NCBI GenBank assembly: GCA_005503335.1
Contig: SCMQ01000043.1
Location: 1-33,064, forward strand
Source of the DNA: Comamonadaceae bacterium 2FH
Lineage (GTDB): Bacteria > Pseudomonadota > Gammaproteobacteria > Burkholderiales > Burkholderiaceae_C
DNA length: 33,064 bases
Direction: 5' to 3'
Shown: piece by piece, positions 17,342-25,176 of the stretch
Layout of the letters: each line of letters begins with the position of its first letter
Numbering within the stretch: position 1 is the stretch's first letter
Translations under genes and position numbers: made by a program
Notes under the pieces: generated by a model
What the model was told of the DNA's origin: nothing
What the model saw: the letters and a program-made list of their open reading frames with translations, nothing else
Database searches by the model: none

Positions 17342-17698
17342 ATGCCCCGGCAACGCCGCACCGACGACGCGGCCCGGCCCCTGCCCGCGGCGCGGCAGTC
17401 GCTGCGCGAGACGCCGCCCGAGCCCGCGGCCTACGCCAACCAGTTCGCGGTCGGCTACAACGCCTACGAGTTCCTGTTCGACTTCGGCCAGGACTACGGG
17501 GGCGCGGACGGCGGGCGCGCCGCGGTCCACACCCGCATCGTGGCCGCGCCGGCCTACGCCAAGCTGTTTCGCAGCCTGCTCGAGCGCAGCATAGGCGACT
17601 ACGAGGCCACCTTCGGCCCCATCGTGCAGCCACCGCAGGACGCGTCCGACGAAGACGCCGGGGATGATGCCGCCACGGCGCCCGACGCTCCGGACTGA
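17342..17698 (+). CDS. DUF3467-family small protein
   Basis: A 118-residue protein starting eight bases after AAGGAG. Residues about 30 to 95 fit the DUF3467 pattern as I remember it: YANQFAVGYNAYEFLFDFGQ, then a histidine/arginine-rich strand and a PAYAKLFRSLLERSIGDYEA helix ending FGPI. The ends are disordered: a basic N-terminus and a very acidic C-terminus. The role of the family is not established. Here it is the last gene of the twelve-gene run, so it is probably co-expressed with the lytic enzymes. Its stop codon lies inside a strong hairpin shared with the convergent activator gene. Confidence 0.8.
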   Translation: MPRQRRTDDAARPLPAARQSLRETPPEPAAYANQFAVGYNAYEFLFDFGQDYGGADGGRAAVHTRIVAAPAYAKLFRSLLERSIGDYEATFGPIVQPPQDASDEDAGDDAATAPDAPD

Positions 17699-17717
17699 GG
17701 CCGCGTGAGGCCTCAGT
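17694..17717. terminator. Bidirectional hairpin between convergent genes
   Basis: ACTGAGGCC at 17694 to 17702 pairs perfectly with GGCCTCAGT at 17709 to 17717 around a six-base loop. The stem contains the stop codons of both the DUF3467 gene and the opposing activator gene. No U-run follows on either side, so termination efficiency is uncertain. Its place at the end of two converging transcripts supports a shared terminator. Confidence 0.6.
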
Positions 17718-18681
17718 GACCGCCGTTGGGAATCTCCAGCCGCGCCATCTTGCGGTACAGCGTCACGCGCGACCACTGCAGGTTGCGCGCGGCCGCGGCC
17801 TTGTTCCAGTGCGTGTCCGACAGGGTCTGCAGGATGCGCTGGCGCTCATCGAGCACCGGCTCCGCCGCATCGGCCTGGCCCTGGCCGTCCCAGAACTCGG
17901 GATGCGTGAGGTAGCTGGGCAGCGAGCGCTCGGTGATGGCCCCGTCGGGCGGATCGATGAAGATGGACTCGATCACGTTGCGCAGCTCGCGCACATTGCC
18001 CGGCCAGGGATGGGCCAGCAAGCGCTGCAGCGCGCCCGCATCGAACCAGCCCACGCGTGCGCCCTCGCGCGTGTGGCGCAGCGGCTTCATGAAATGCGCG
18101 GCCAGCTCCAGGATATCGTCGCGCCGCTCGCGCAGGGGCGGCAGGCGCACCCGCGCCACGTTGAGCCGGTAGAACAGGTCGGGCCGGAAGCGCCGCTCGC
18201 GCACCATGGTCTCCAGCGGCTGGTGCGTGGCGGCCACGATGCGCATATCCACCTGGCGCGGCCGCGTGCTGCCCAGCGGCGTGACCTCGCGGTTCTCGAT
18301 CGCGCGCAGCAGCTTGGCCTGCGAGGCCAGGGGCAGGTCGCCCAACTCGTCGAGGAACAGCGTGCCGCCGTCCGCCGCGGCAAAGCGGCCGAGGTAGCTG
18401 CGGGCCGCGCCGGTGAAGGCGCCGCGCTCGTAACCGAAGAGTTCGCTCTCGATCAGGGACTCGGGCAGGGCCGCACAGTTGAGGCTGACGAAGGGACCGC
18501 TGGCGCGCGGGCTGAGCCCGTGCACCATGCGCGCCACCTGGTCCTTGCCGGTGCCGGTCTCGCCCACGATGAGCAAGGGACAGGCGTGACGCGCGGCCAT
18601 GCTCGCGTAATGCAGCGCGTCGTTGAAGACGCGATTGCGGCCGATCAGCGCCACGCCGGGCGCCGAGCCAAGCTGCGGCAT
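17713..18681 (-). CDS. Sigma-54-dependent activator without a sensor domain (PspF-like layout)
   Basis: A 322-residue bacterial enhancer-binding protein. The AAA+ domain begins almost at once: Walker A GETGTGKD (40 to 47), the sigma-54 contact loop GAFTGA (87 to 92), Walker [13 protein letters not shown] (105 on) and [12 protein letters not shown]. The C-terminus has a Fis-type helix-turn-helix, [19 protein letters not shown]. Only about ten residues precede the ATPase domain, so there is no receiver, GAF or PAS sensor. That layout matches PspF, which is held in check by a partner protein. The start is supported by GGTGAG upstream. It faces the large operon tail to tail, and control of that operon is an attractive but unproven idea because the operon promoter lies outside the window. 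Confidence 0.93.
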   Translation of the reverse strand: MPQLGSAPGVALIGRNRVFNDALHYASMAARHACPLLIVGETGTGKDQVARMVHGLSPRASGPFVSLNCAALPESLIESELFGYERGAFTGAARSYLGRFAAADGGTLFLDELGDLPLASQAKLLRAIENREVTPLGSTRPRQVDMRIVAATHQPLETMVRERRFRPDLFYRLNVARVRLPPLRERRDDILELAAHFMKPLRHTREGARVGWFDAGALQRLLAHPWPGNVRELRNVIESIFIDPPDGAITERSLPSYLTHPEFWDGQGQADAAEPVLDERQRILQTLSDTHWNKAAAARNLQWSRVTLYRKMARLEIPNGGH

Positions 18682-18809
18682 GCCTCACCTCCCCGATGCC
18701 CCGAAAACGCTCTTGTTTGCACGGCCCCCACGTCGGCGGGGTGACAGACCGCCGCGCGCGCTCGCCTCGGAGCATCGCGCCGGCGCTCGCCGACCTGTGA
18801 GGGCAATGA

Positions 18810-18839
18810 ATCCTAGTCGTCGGCGCGCGCGGGCGTCAA
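18810..18839 (-). promoter_or_regulatory. Candidate sigma-70 promoter for the activator gene
   Basis: On the minus strand TTGACG (18839 to 18834) and TAGGAT (18815 to 18810) are separated by 18 bases. This would start transcription about 120 bases before the activator ATG at 18681. The remaining 18682 to 18877 intergenic stretch shows no gene. Assigned by consensus only. Confidence 0.45.
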
Positions 18840-18877
18840 GCTTCGTTACACACTGGCCGCGCCGCTGCGCGAGGGTC

Positions 18878-19279
18878 TTAGAAATCGCGTAGCGCAGGTG
18901 CTCGCGCGTAGCTGAGGGTCAGCATTTCCCACTGGTGGCCATCGGGTTCGTTCCAGTAGACGATGCGGCCGCCATGCTGGGTGTCGACGCGCGAATCCAC
19001 CGGGCCGTGCACGCTGCTGCGGTAGGCGATGCCCGCCGCCTGCAGGCGCGCGAGGATGGCGTCGAACTCACCCTCCTCCACCCTGAAGCAGTAGTGGATC
19101 AAGGGCAGGGGCTCGGCCCATTGGTCGAAGTCCAGGGTCAGGCCCTCGTTGACGTAGACCGGAACGAAGGGCCCCACGCCGGTTTCCGACCAGGGCACGC
19201 CCAGCAGTTCGGCCAGAAGCTTGGCAGCGGCCCGCTTGTCGCGCGACGGCACCATGAGGTGATCGAGATGAATGGCCAT
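18878..19279 (-). CDS. VOC-fold (glyoxalase/dioxygenase-like) protein
   Basis: A 133-residue single-domain protein of the vicinal oxygen chelate superfamily. It begins MAIHLDHLMVPSRDK, with the first-strand histidine typical of the fold. A second His/Glu-type region includes LIHYCFRVEEGEFD, and near the end GGRIVYWNEPDGHQWEMLT carries the usual acidic metal-ligand position. The ATG at 19279 has AGGAG just upstream. Family members include glyoxalases, resistance proteins and dioxygenases; substrate cannot be told from sequence. It lies downstream of a broken rhodanese gene on the same strand, possibly the last gene of that transcript, although a weak hairpin at 19302 to 19323 lies between them. 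Confidence 0.88.
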   Translation of the reverse strand: MAIHLDHLMVPSRDKRAAAKLLAELLGVPWSETGVGPFVPVYVNEGLTLDFDQWAEPLPLIHYCFRVEEGEFDAILARLQAAGIAYRSSVHGPVDSRVDTQHGGRIVYWNEPDGHQWEMLTLSYARAPALRDF

Positions 19280-19347
19280 CTGGCTCTCCTGCGCTTGGAC
19301 CCGCCGGCCTCGGCTTGCCGGCGCGACGCCCTGGGAGAATACGCCGA

Positions 19348-19658
19348 TCAGACGAGGATGGTCTTGTCCCTGGGCAGTCTGGACCGTTCGGCGAAGACCT
19401 TGCGCCACTCGATGTTCACGGCGCCGGGAATGTGGTCCTTGGCGAACTGGGCGGCGTCCCGCACGTCGAGCACGAACAGCTCGGCACAGTCGTCCGCCGG
19501 AATCTGCTCGGCCATGAGGGTGCCGCCGTTGTAGTCCACGAAGTCGAAGTACGACTCGATGGTCTCCGCGCTGGCCTTGTTCAACTGTGCCTGCACGCCC
19601 AGGGGAGCAAGGCGGCAAGTGCGAGCGCCAGGGTGGCGACAAAGCGTGGTGAGGTCAC
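19348..19658 (-). pseudogene. Broken exported rhodanese-like gene
   Basis: The remnant starts with a signal-peptide-like stretch from a GTG at 19658 (TSPRFVATLALALAALL), which then runs out of frame. The continuation APLGVQAQLNKASAETIES, TLMAEQIPADD and FVLDVRDAAQFAKDHIPGA lies one base away in another frame. The protein then stops after LPRDKTILV, exactly where the rhodanese active-site cysteine should follow. So there is one frameshift in the signal region and loss of the whole catalytic C-terminal half. In intact relatives this would be a periplasmic single-domain rhodanese. It sits just after the MFS gene and the ArsR-rhodanese regulator, suggesting decay of one member of a sulfur-related operon. 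Confidence 0.7.
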
Positions 19659-19685
19659 GGCTGGCTCCAGTCGTACGACGAGGAA

Positions 19686-20963
19686 TCAAAGGGAGGGATT
19701 GAGGCGCGGATGCGTTTCCTCGCCCCAGCGGCAGAGCAAGGCGCCCGACAGCGCCATCGCGATGGCCACGAACCAGAAGGCGCTCTCGAGATGGCCGCCG
19801 AGCGCGGCGGCCGCGCCGAGGCCCAGCGCGCCTATGCCATAGCCCAGGTCGCGCCAGAAGCGGTAGATGCCGATCGCCGACGCCCGCCAGCTCGGGTGCG
19901 CGATGTCCGCCACGGCCGCGCTGAGGTTGGGGTACAGCATGGCCATGCCCAGGCCCGCCACAGCGGCCGAGGCGCTCCACCAGGCCGCGCCCGTGCCCAG
20001 CGGCATCAGCGCCACGCCCGCGCCACAGAGCCACATGCCGCCCGTGTTGAGCCTGTGACGGCCGAGCCGGTCCGACAGCTTGCCCGTGAGGAATTGCGCG
20101 GCGCCCCAGGTGAAGCCATAGACGCCCACGATCCAGCCGATGCCGGGCAGGCTGACGCCGCGCTGGTGCAGGTAGACGGGCCAGAACACCCAGACCAGCG
20201 CGTCGACGAACTTCTCCACCAGGCCCGCCTGGCACAGCGCAGCCATGCGCCGGTCCCGCCAGCTCATCAGGGCGAACATCTCGCGCGTGCCCGGCCGCTC
20301 GCTCACCCCCATTGGGTAGCGTGGACGAAGCGCCTGCGCCGAAGGCGTGGCGTGCCGCTTCGCCTCGTCGCGCGCCCAGGGCAGCGTTTCTGCGACGGCC
20401 AGCCAGGCAAGCAGCGTGGCCAGGCCGATGACGACGGCGCCGAACCAGAGCAAGCCCGCCCTGGGGCCCAGCGCCGACGCGGCGTATCCCGTCAGGACGC
20501 CTGCGATGGCCACACCGAGGTAGCCCGAGAACTCGTTGAGCCCGATGACCAGGCCGCGTTGGTCGGCGCGCGTCAGGTCGAGCTTGGCGGTCTGCGTCAT
20601 CGACCAGGTCAGTCCCTGGTTCACGCCGAGCAGGACGGTGGCAACCACGATCCAGCCCCAGGACGGCGCGAAGTAGACCAGCGGCGGAATGGGCAGGGCC
20701 ACGAGCCATCCCAGCAGCAAGACCCGCTTGCGACCGAGGCGCTCTGCCAGACGGCCCGCCACGAAGTTCATGGCGCCCTTGACGAAGCCGAAGGCCACGA
20801 CGAAGGCCACCAGGAGCATGAACGAGCCCCGCGGCACGCCGAACTCGGTCTCCGCCAGCGCCGGCACCACGTTGCGCATCATCCCTATGGTCATGCCAAC
20901 CAGCAGCACCTGCAGCAGCTGCTGCAGGACCTGGCCGAGGTTGGCGCGTATGCCGAAGTTCAC
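19686..20963 (-). CDS. MFS transporter
   Basis: A 425-residue, roughly 12-helix major facilitator protein. A GTG start at 20963 is preferred because it lies ten bases after the stop of the regulator gene, with GAGGAG immediately before it. An upstream start inside the regulator gene is also open. Typical features are the cytoplasmic loop GRLAERLGRKR between helices 2 and 3, a matching GKLSDRLGRHR in the second half, and a charged central loop around AETLPWARDEAKRH. The substrate cannot be read from the sequence. Its position behind an ArsR-type regulator with a rhodanese domain suggests export of a toxic sulfur- or metal-linked compound, as inference. It is followed by a rhodanese pseudogene. 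Confidence 0.88.
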   Translation of the reverse strand: MNFGIRANLGQVLQQLLQVLLVGMTIGMMRNVVPALAETEFGVPRGSFMLLVAFVVAFGFVKGAMNFVAGRLAERLGRKRVLLLGWLVALPIPPLVYFAPSWGWIVVATVLLGVNQGLTWSMTQTAKLDLTRADQRGLVIGLNEFSGYLGVAIAGVLTGYAASALGPRAGLLWFGAVVIGLATLLAWLAVAETLPWARDEAKRHATPSAQALRPRYPMGVSERPGTREMFALMSWRDRRMAALCQAGLVEKFVDALVWVFWPVYLHQRGVSLPGIGWIVGVYGFTWGAAQFLTGKLSDRLGRHRLNTGGMWLCGAGVALMPLGTGAAWWSASAAVAGLGMAMLYPNLSAAVADIAHPSWRASAIGIYRFWRDLGYGIGALGLGAAAALGGHLESAFWFVAIAMALSGALLCRWGEETHPRLNPSL

Positions 20964-20973
20964 GCGCTCCTCG

Positions 20974-21627
20974 TCAGACCTCGACCGGCAAGCCACGCGC
21001 CCGCCACTCGGCCACACCGTCGCTCAGGTGGAAGGCCTGGTAGCCCTTCTTGCGCAGCAGCTCGACCGCGTCCTTCGCCATCAGGCAGAACGGCCCGCGG
21101 CAATAGGCGACCACCGGGACGTCTTTCGGTAGCTCGGACAGGCGCTTTCTGAGGTCGTCGACCGGGAGCGAGCGCGCATGGGGCAGGTGGGCGACGCTGA
21201 ACTCGTCTTCGGGCCTGACATCGAGCACCACCACCTCGCCGGCCGCTGCTTTCTGGAGGATGGCGGCGCGGTCGACGCCCTGGAGTTCGTCGCCGTGCTC
21301 GACGATGGACGCCAGCGCGACCTGCAGCTCGACGAGGCGTTCTTCGGCTTCGGTGCGCAGGTTCACCCAGAGGTCTGCCACGCTGGTGCTGGCGAGCCGG
21401 TACAGGACGTACTTGCCTTCCTTGCGCGTATCGACGAGCCGCGCCAGACGCAGCTCCTTCAGGTGCGCACTGGCCAGCTTGACGCTGATTTCGGACTGGG
21501 CTGCCAGCATCTCCACGGTCTTCTCTCCCTGGCAAAGCAGTTCGATCAGCTCGAGGCGCTTCGGGCTGGCCACGGCCTTGCCGATGCGGGCGACCTGTTC
21601 GTAGAGGTGATTCTTGATCTCTCTCAT
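20974..21627 (-). CDS. ArsR-type regulator fused to a rhodanese domain
   Basis: A 217-residue fusion. Residues 1 to 90 form a winged helix of the ArsR family (SPKRLELIELLCQGEKTVEM, then SVKLASAHLKELRLARLVD and EGKYVLYRLAS). Residues about 125 to 215 form a rhodanese domain with VVVLDVRPEDEF and an active loop YCRGPFC, with cysteines 176 and 181. The domain pairing suggests a repressor that senses a sulfur species or thiol-reactive compound through the rhodanese cysteines, as inference. It is the first gene of an operon with the MFS transporter. An inverted repeat lies immediately upstream of the ATG, so autoregulation is likely. Confidence 0.92.
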   Translation of the reverse strand: MREIKNHLYEQVARIGKAVASPKRLELIELLCQGEKTVEMLAAQSEISVKLASAHLKELRLARLVDTRKEGKYVLYRLASTSVADLWVNLRTEAEERLVELQVALASIVEHGDELQGVDRAAILQKAAAGEVVVLDVRPEDEFSVAHLPHARSLPVDDLRKRLSELPKDVPVVAYCRGPFCLMAKDAVELLRKKGYQAFHLSDGVAEWRARGLPVEV

Positions 21628-21630
21628 GAA

Positions 21631-21656
21631 AACATTCTAACGTTTATTGGATTGTT
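21631..21656. promoter_or_regulatory. Candidate ArsR-type operator
   Basis: An imperfect inverted repeat, AACATTCTAA (21631 to 21640) and TTGGATTGTT (21647 to 21656), matches at eight of ten positions across a six-base gap. It lies in an AT-rich patch, unusual for this window, directly before the ArsR-rhodanese start codon. This fits the size and place of ArsR-family operators. Confidence 0.5.
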
Positions 21657-21730
21657 ATGCGTTGGCGCATGCGCCGAAAGACGGCACGACCGAAATCACA
21701 CGCTCGAATGCGAGACCGTATCAAGCCGCC

Positions 21731-22288
21731 TCATGGCGTATGGCCTTGCTTCTCGGCCAGGGCCGTCAGCAGCTTCAACTGCTCCTTCTGGATGGCCAGC
21801 AGATCCTCCCACTGCTTCTCCCGCAGCAAATCGATCTTGTCGTGGAGCAGCATGATCTCGAGCTCGGCCTTGAGGTTGACCTCGTAGTCGTGCTCAGCGG
21901 TCATGCGGTCCTTCACGGACTGACGGTTCTGGGACATCAGGATGACGGGAGCCTGGATGGCCGCCAGCATGGACAGGAAAAGATTCAGCAGGATGTAGGG
22001 ATAGGGATCGAAGGTCTTGCCGCGGTTCATCAGGAGAAAGCCGTTGAGCCCCACCCACAGCAGCATGGTGGCGGTGAAGAGTCCGACGAAGGTCCAGGAC
22101 CCGCCGAAGGACGCCACCCGGTCCGCGGCGCGCTGGCCCAAGGACGGCGTGACATCGAAATCCTTCGCAATGTTCCGCGCGATGTGCGTGCGCCCCGCAA
22201 TATGCCGCGCGACCTTCTTGGCCCGGTCGTCCAAGCTGTCGTAGGGCGTACCCAGAAGTTTCGATGCGATCTCGTCGGGTTTTGGCAT
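21731..22288 (-). CDS. DUF1003 membrane protein
   Basis: A 185-residue protein of the DUF1003 family. A soluble N-terminal region (ARHIAGRTHIARNIAKDFD) is followed by FGGSWTFVGLFTATMLLWVG and FDPYPYILLNLFLSMLAAI, two membrane helices with the conserved aromatic/Pro-Tyr pattern between them. The C-terminal half is a charged helix. The molecular role of the family is unknown. GGAG lies six bases before the ATG. The gene starts 39 bases after the antiporter stop on the same strand, so the two may be co-transcribed, hinting at a link to ion homeostasis. Confidence 0.9.
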   Translation of the reverse strand: MPKPDEIASKLLGTPYDSLDDRAKKVARHIAGRTHIARNIAKDFDVTPSLGQRAADRVASFGGSWTFVGLFTATMLLWVGLNGFLLMNRGKTFDPYPYILLNLFLSMLAAIQAPVILMSQNRQSVKDRMTAEHDYEVNLKAELEIMLLHDKIDLLREKQWEDLLAIQKEQLKLLTALAEKQGHTP

Positions 22289-22327
22289 GGCGGACTCCAG
22301 GTGAGGTTGACAAGCGCTGCGGCTCGA

Positions 22328-23665
22328 TCACGGGCCTTTCTTATCAAGGTTGGATTCAGCCGTCCTGCGCTTGCGCCAGCCGAGGTAGCGGTGCATCAGC
22401 GGCTGCGCCGTCAGCCCGTGCGCGATGATCGATGCCGCCACGCTCCACAGGGTCAGCGACACCAAGGTATCGGCGACGCGCCCTTCGACGCCATGGCGTA
22501 GCGCGAACAGCAGATAGAACACCGATCCGATGCCGCGAATGCCGAACCAGCTGATCATGGCGCGCTGTGGCGAGGTCAGGCGCTCGCCCGCGGTCGCAGC
22601 CAGGACGGACAAGGGCCTCAGCACCAGGAGCATCAGCGGAACGAACCAGCCCGCGGCCGGCAGCGGCTTGGCGTAGGCCAGCATCGCGCCCACCACCAGC
22701 ACCAGGGCCAGTTCGGCCAGCTTCTCCAATTGCTCATTGAAGGCCTGGACGGAATCCCGCATGGTGGCGCTCGCATGGTGCGAATGCGTGGCCATCGTCA
22801 GATAGGAGTGCCCTTCCGAGCCGGTGGCTGCAACCAGCGGCCGGGTGTCCGGCTTCGGCCGCTCGCGCACACGCTGCAAGGCCAGTCCGGCGGTGAAAAC
22901 CGCCAGGAATCCGGAGGCCAGGCTGAGCTGGGCGATGCCGTAGGCCATGCCGACCAATCCCAGCCCCAGGAACAGATCCAGTCCGATCGCTTCGTCATGG
23001 CGACTGCGCAGGTAGACGACGAGTCGACCGGTCGCAGCGCCAAGGGCCCCACCGATCGCGACACCGCCCACGGTGGCCCACACCAAGTCGATGCCCCACC
23101 ACCGAACGAAGCCGGGCCCCATGTCGTGCATGCCCAGCAGTCCGAACCCCAGCATCACGAACGGAAAAGCCGCGCCATCGTTGAGCCCCCCCTCGCCGGC
23201 CAGGCTGAAGCCCAGGCGATCGGGCTGCGAGCCGGGGTCCGAATGCACGCCGGAGGCCAGCACGGGATCGGTGGGGGCCAGGATGGCGCCGAGCAGCACC
23301 GCCGCCCCCAGTGGCAGGTCCAGCACCCAGACGCCAAGGGCCGTGACCATCGCCACCATGGCCACCATAGAGACAAAGGCCAGGCGCAGCGGCAGTCGCC
23401 AGCGACGGTCGCGCATCGGAACGCCGAGCTGCAGCCCGACGGAAAACAGCGAGATCAGCAGCGCGACTTCGGCGAGCAGCTCCAGCGTGCGGGCATTCAC
23501 GAAGGGATCGGGGCGCAGGACGTTCGACACATCCGGCCCCAGCAGCCAACCCAGGATCAGGTAGACCATGGCGCTGCTCAGAGGCAAGCGCCCCAGCAGC
23601 GTGCCCGCCAGCACCATGGTGACCAGCAGGGCGCCGACGAACAAGGACCATTCGGCTACGGACAT
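22328..23665 (-). CDS. Cation/proton antiporter, CPA1 family
   Basis: A 445-residue inner-membrane protein with about 12 hydrophobic segments. Characteristic sites are GAILAPTDPVLASGVHSD, which holds the CPA1-type TDP motif, and LAGEGGLNDGAAFPFV with the conserved Glu and Asn-Asp of the transport path. A histidine-rich loop, MATHSHHASATM, sits in the middle and is unusual, possibly a pH or metal-responsive segment, as inference. The C-terminus is short and basic, with no large cytoplasmic tail. The likely role is Na+ or K+ exchange for protons and pH control. It is probably the first gene of a pair with the DUF1003 protein and diverges from slyX. Confidence 0.9.
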   Translation of the reverse strand: MSVAEWSLFVGALLVTMVLAGTLLGRLPLSSAMVYLILGWLLGPDVSNVLRPDPFVNARTLELLAEVALLISLFSVGLQLGVPMRDRRWRLPLRLAFVSMVAMVAMVTALGVWVLDLPLGAAVLLGAILAPTDPVLASGVHSDPGSQPDRLGFSLAGEGGLNDGAAFPFVMLGFGLLGMHDMGPGFVRWWGIDLVWATVGGVAIGGALGAATGRLVVYLRSRHDEAIGLDLFLGLGLVGMAYGIAQLSLASGFLAVFTAGLALQRVRERPKPDTRPLVAATGSEGHSYLTMATHSHHASATMRDSVQAFNEQLEKLAELALVLVVGAMLAYAKPLPAAGWFVPLMLLVLRPLSVLAATAGERLTSPQRAMISWFGIRGIGSVFYLLFALRHGVEGRVADTLVSLTLWSVAASIIAHGLTAQPLMHRYLGWRKRRTAESNLDKKGP

Positions 23666-23814
23666 GGCGGGCGCCCACGACCCGGCGTAACGCCGTTGTC
23701 GGCAGGAGGGGATGGTGAACTGGGCATCTGGCGGACGGCCTCGCAGCGAAGAAGGCCCACTCTACGCTTCTCGCGTCACCGATGCAGCCCCAAGGCAGGC
23801 CTCGCCCCGAGTTC

Positions 23815-24048
23815 ATGTCCAATAGCGCCATGGAACACCCCCAAGACACCGAGCAGCGCCTGATCGAGCTGGAGATCAAGGCCAGCTTCACCGAGGACCT
23901 GCTGGACCAGCTCAACCAGACCGTCTTCCGCCAGCAGCAGCAGATCGACGCGCTGCTGCGCGAGATGGCCCAGCTCAGGCAGCAGGTGCCGGACGGGGGC
24001 GCGGGCCAGGTGCGCAACCTGCGCGACGAGTTGCCGCCGCATTACTGA
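23815..24048 (+). CDS. slyX: SlyX family protein
   Basis: A 77-residue coiled-coil protein. RLIELEIKASFTEDLLDQLN followed by VFRQQQQIDALLREMAQLRQ is the SlyX signature, and it ends in the typical RDELPPHY. The biochemical role of SlyX is not known. Two starts are possible, ATG at 23815 or at 23830; neither has a strong ribosome site, and the longer one is given. It is a single gene, convergent with the LysR gene, with a hairpin between them. Confidence 0.88.
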   Translation: MSNSAMEHPQDTEQRLIELEIKASFTEDLLDQLNQTVFRQQQQIDALLREMAQLRQQVPDGGAGQVRNLRDELPPHY

Positions 24049-24059
24049 GGCGGCCCTGT

Positions 24060-24086
24060 CGCGGCCCGGCTCAGCTCTGGGCCGCG
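24060..24086. terminator. Hairpin between slyX and the lysR-type gene
   Basis: CGCGGCCC (24060 to 24067) pairs with GGGCCGCG (24079 to 24086) around an 11-base loop, between the slyX stop and the end of the convergent LysR gene. There is no clear U-run. Likely a shared terminator. Confidence 0.45.
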
Positions 24087-25039
24087 TCCAGCAGGTCCAC
24101 CGAATAGAACACCCTGCGCAATTGCGGCTCCTCCGAGGCCACGGCAGCGCGCACCTGCTCCAGGAAATGGGCGATGAAGCGCGCCGCTGCGGGCGAAGGC
24201 GTCTCCTGCGCCCGCCGCACGATGCCCACCGTGTTGCTGCGAAACCGCTCGCGCAGCGCCAGCGCCTCCATGCTGTGGCGCAGGCTGTCGGTCTCCACCA
24301 GCGGCCATGGGCAGAAGGTCAGCATGTCGGTCTGGCGCACCAGGGTCAGCATCAGCGAGGCCGACTGCGCGAGGTGGATGCGGTGGCGCGGCGGCTCGGC
24401 CCCGTGCTGGCGGAACAGGTTGTCCATCAGCCCCGCGCTCTCGCTGGGCGCGAAATTGAGCACCCAGTCATCGTCGAGCAGGTCGTGGATGGTCTGCGCA
24501 CGCGCGCGAGGATGGCCCACCCGGGCGACCACGGTCATCTCATAGCTGAACAGCGGGGTCGCGTGCAGGCCCTGCATCCATTCTTCACTGCCGATGCGGC
24601 CGATCATCAGGTCCAGGCTGCCTTCGCGCAGCTTGGGGTAGGCCAGGGCGGACAAGCCATCGAACAGCTCCAGCTGCACATGCGGCAGCTCGGCGCGAAA
24701 CGGCGGGAGCACGCGCGCCATCAACGTTTGCGCCACCCAGGGCGTGATGCCGATGGACAGGCGTTGCTGCGGGCCGGCGTTGCGGTAGTGGGCCAGCTTG
24801 TCCTCGGCCAGCTGCAGCTGCGTGAGTGCGCGCTGGGCATGCTCGAGCACCTCCCGACCGGCTGCCGTGAAACCAATGCCGCCGCTGCCGCGGTTGAGCA
24901 GTGTGACCTGGCAATGCGATTCCAGCTCGCGCAGGCCCTGGGTGACCGTGGCCTGTGTCACGCCCAGCGACCGGGCGGCGGCGCGGATGCTGCCCTCCGA
25001 AGCGACACTGACCAGGTAGCGCAGTTGGTGCAACTTCAT
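24071..25039 (-). CDS. LysR-family transcriptional regulator
   Basis: A 322-residue regulator. The start at MKLHQLRYLVSVASEGSIRA (25039) fits the family better than an ATG 33 bases upstream. The N-terminal helix-turn-helix reads AAARSLGVTQATVTQGLRELE, followed by the usual linker helix and a two-lobed effector-binding domain (LSIGITPWVAQTLMARVLPP onward). The gene diverges from an amidohydrolase and binding-protein pair, the classic arrangement in which a LysR protein controls its neighbour in response to the pathway substrate. The shared 137-base intergenic region must hold both promoters; I could not pick a convincing operator or -35/-10 pair there. Confidence 0.93.
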   Translation of the reverse strand: MKLHQLRYLVSVASEGSIRAAARSLGVTQATVTQGLRELESHCQVTLLNRGSGGIGFTAAGREVLEHAQRALTQLQLAEDKLAHYRNAGPQQRLSIGITPWVAQTLMARVLPPFRAELPHVQLELFDGLSALAYPKLREGSLDLMIGRIGSEEWMQGLHATPLFSYEMTVVARVGHPRARAQTIHDLLDDDWVLNFAPSESAGLMDNLFRQHGAEPPRHRIHLAQSASLMLTLVRQTDMLTFCPWPLVETDSLRHSMEALALRERFRSNTVGIVRRAQETPSPAAARFIAHFLEQVRAAVASEEPQLRRVFYSVDLLDAAQS

Positions 25040-25176
25040 GTCGCGATTATCGGGCGGGCCCGCATCGCACAAGACAAGCGGCCGCCCACACCGACTGGCA
25101 ATGCCTGTCTGTCGCCGCCCCGGTCCGCTTCCTAGACTTGGGACGCATCGCCACCCCTCAGAGGAACCCGCCTTCC

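Noticed and set aside
1-17698. Prophage, contractile tail or type VI secretion cluster
   Set aside because: No sheath, tube, baseplate, spike, terminase, portal, integrase or attachment site recognised. The lytic enzymes alone do not establish a phage.
19302-19323. Terminator between the rhodanese remnant and the VOC gene
   Set aside because: The stem (CGCCGGC with GCCGGCG) is only seven bases with an eight-base loop and no U-run, too weak to list as a feature.
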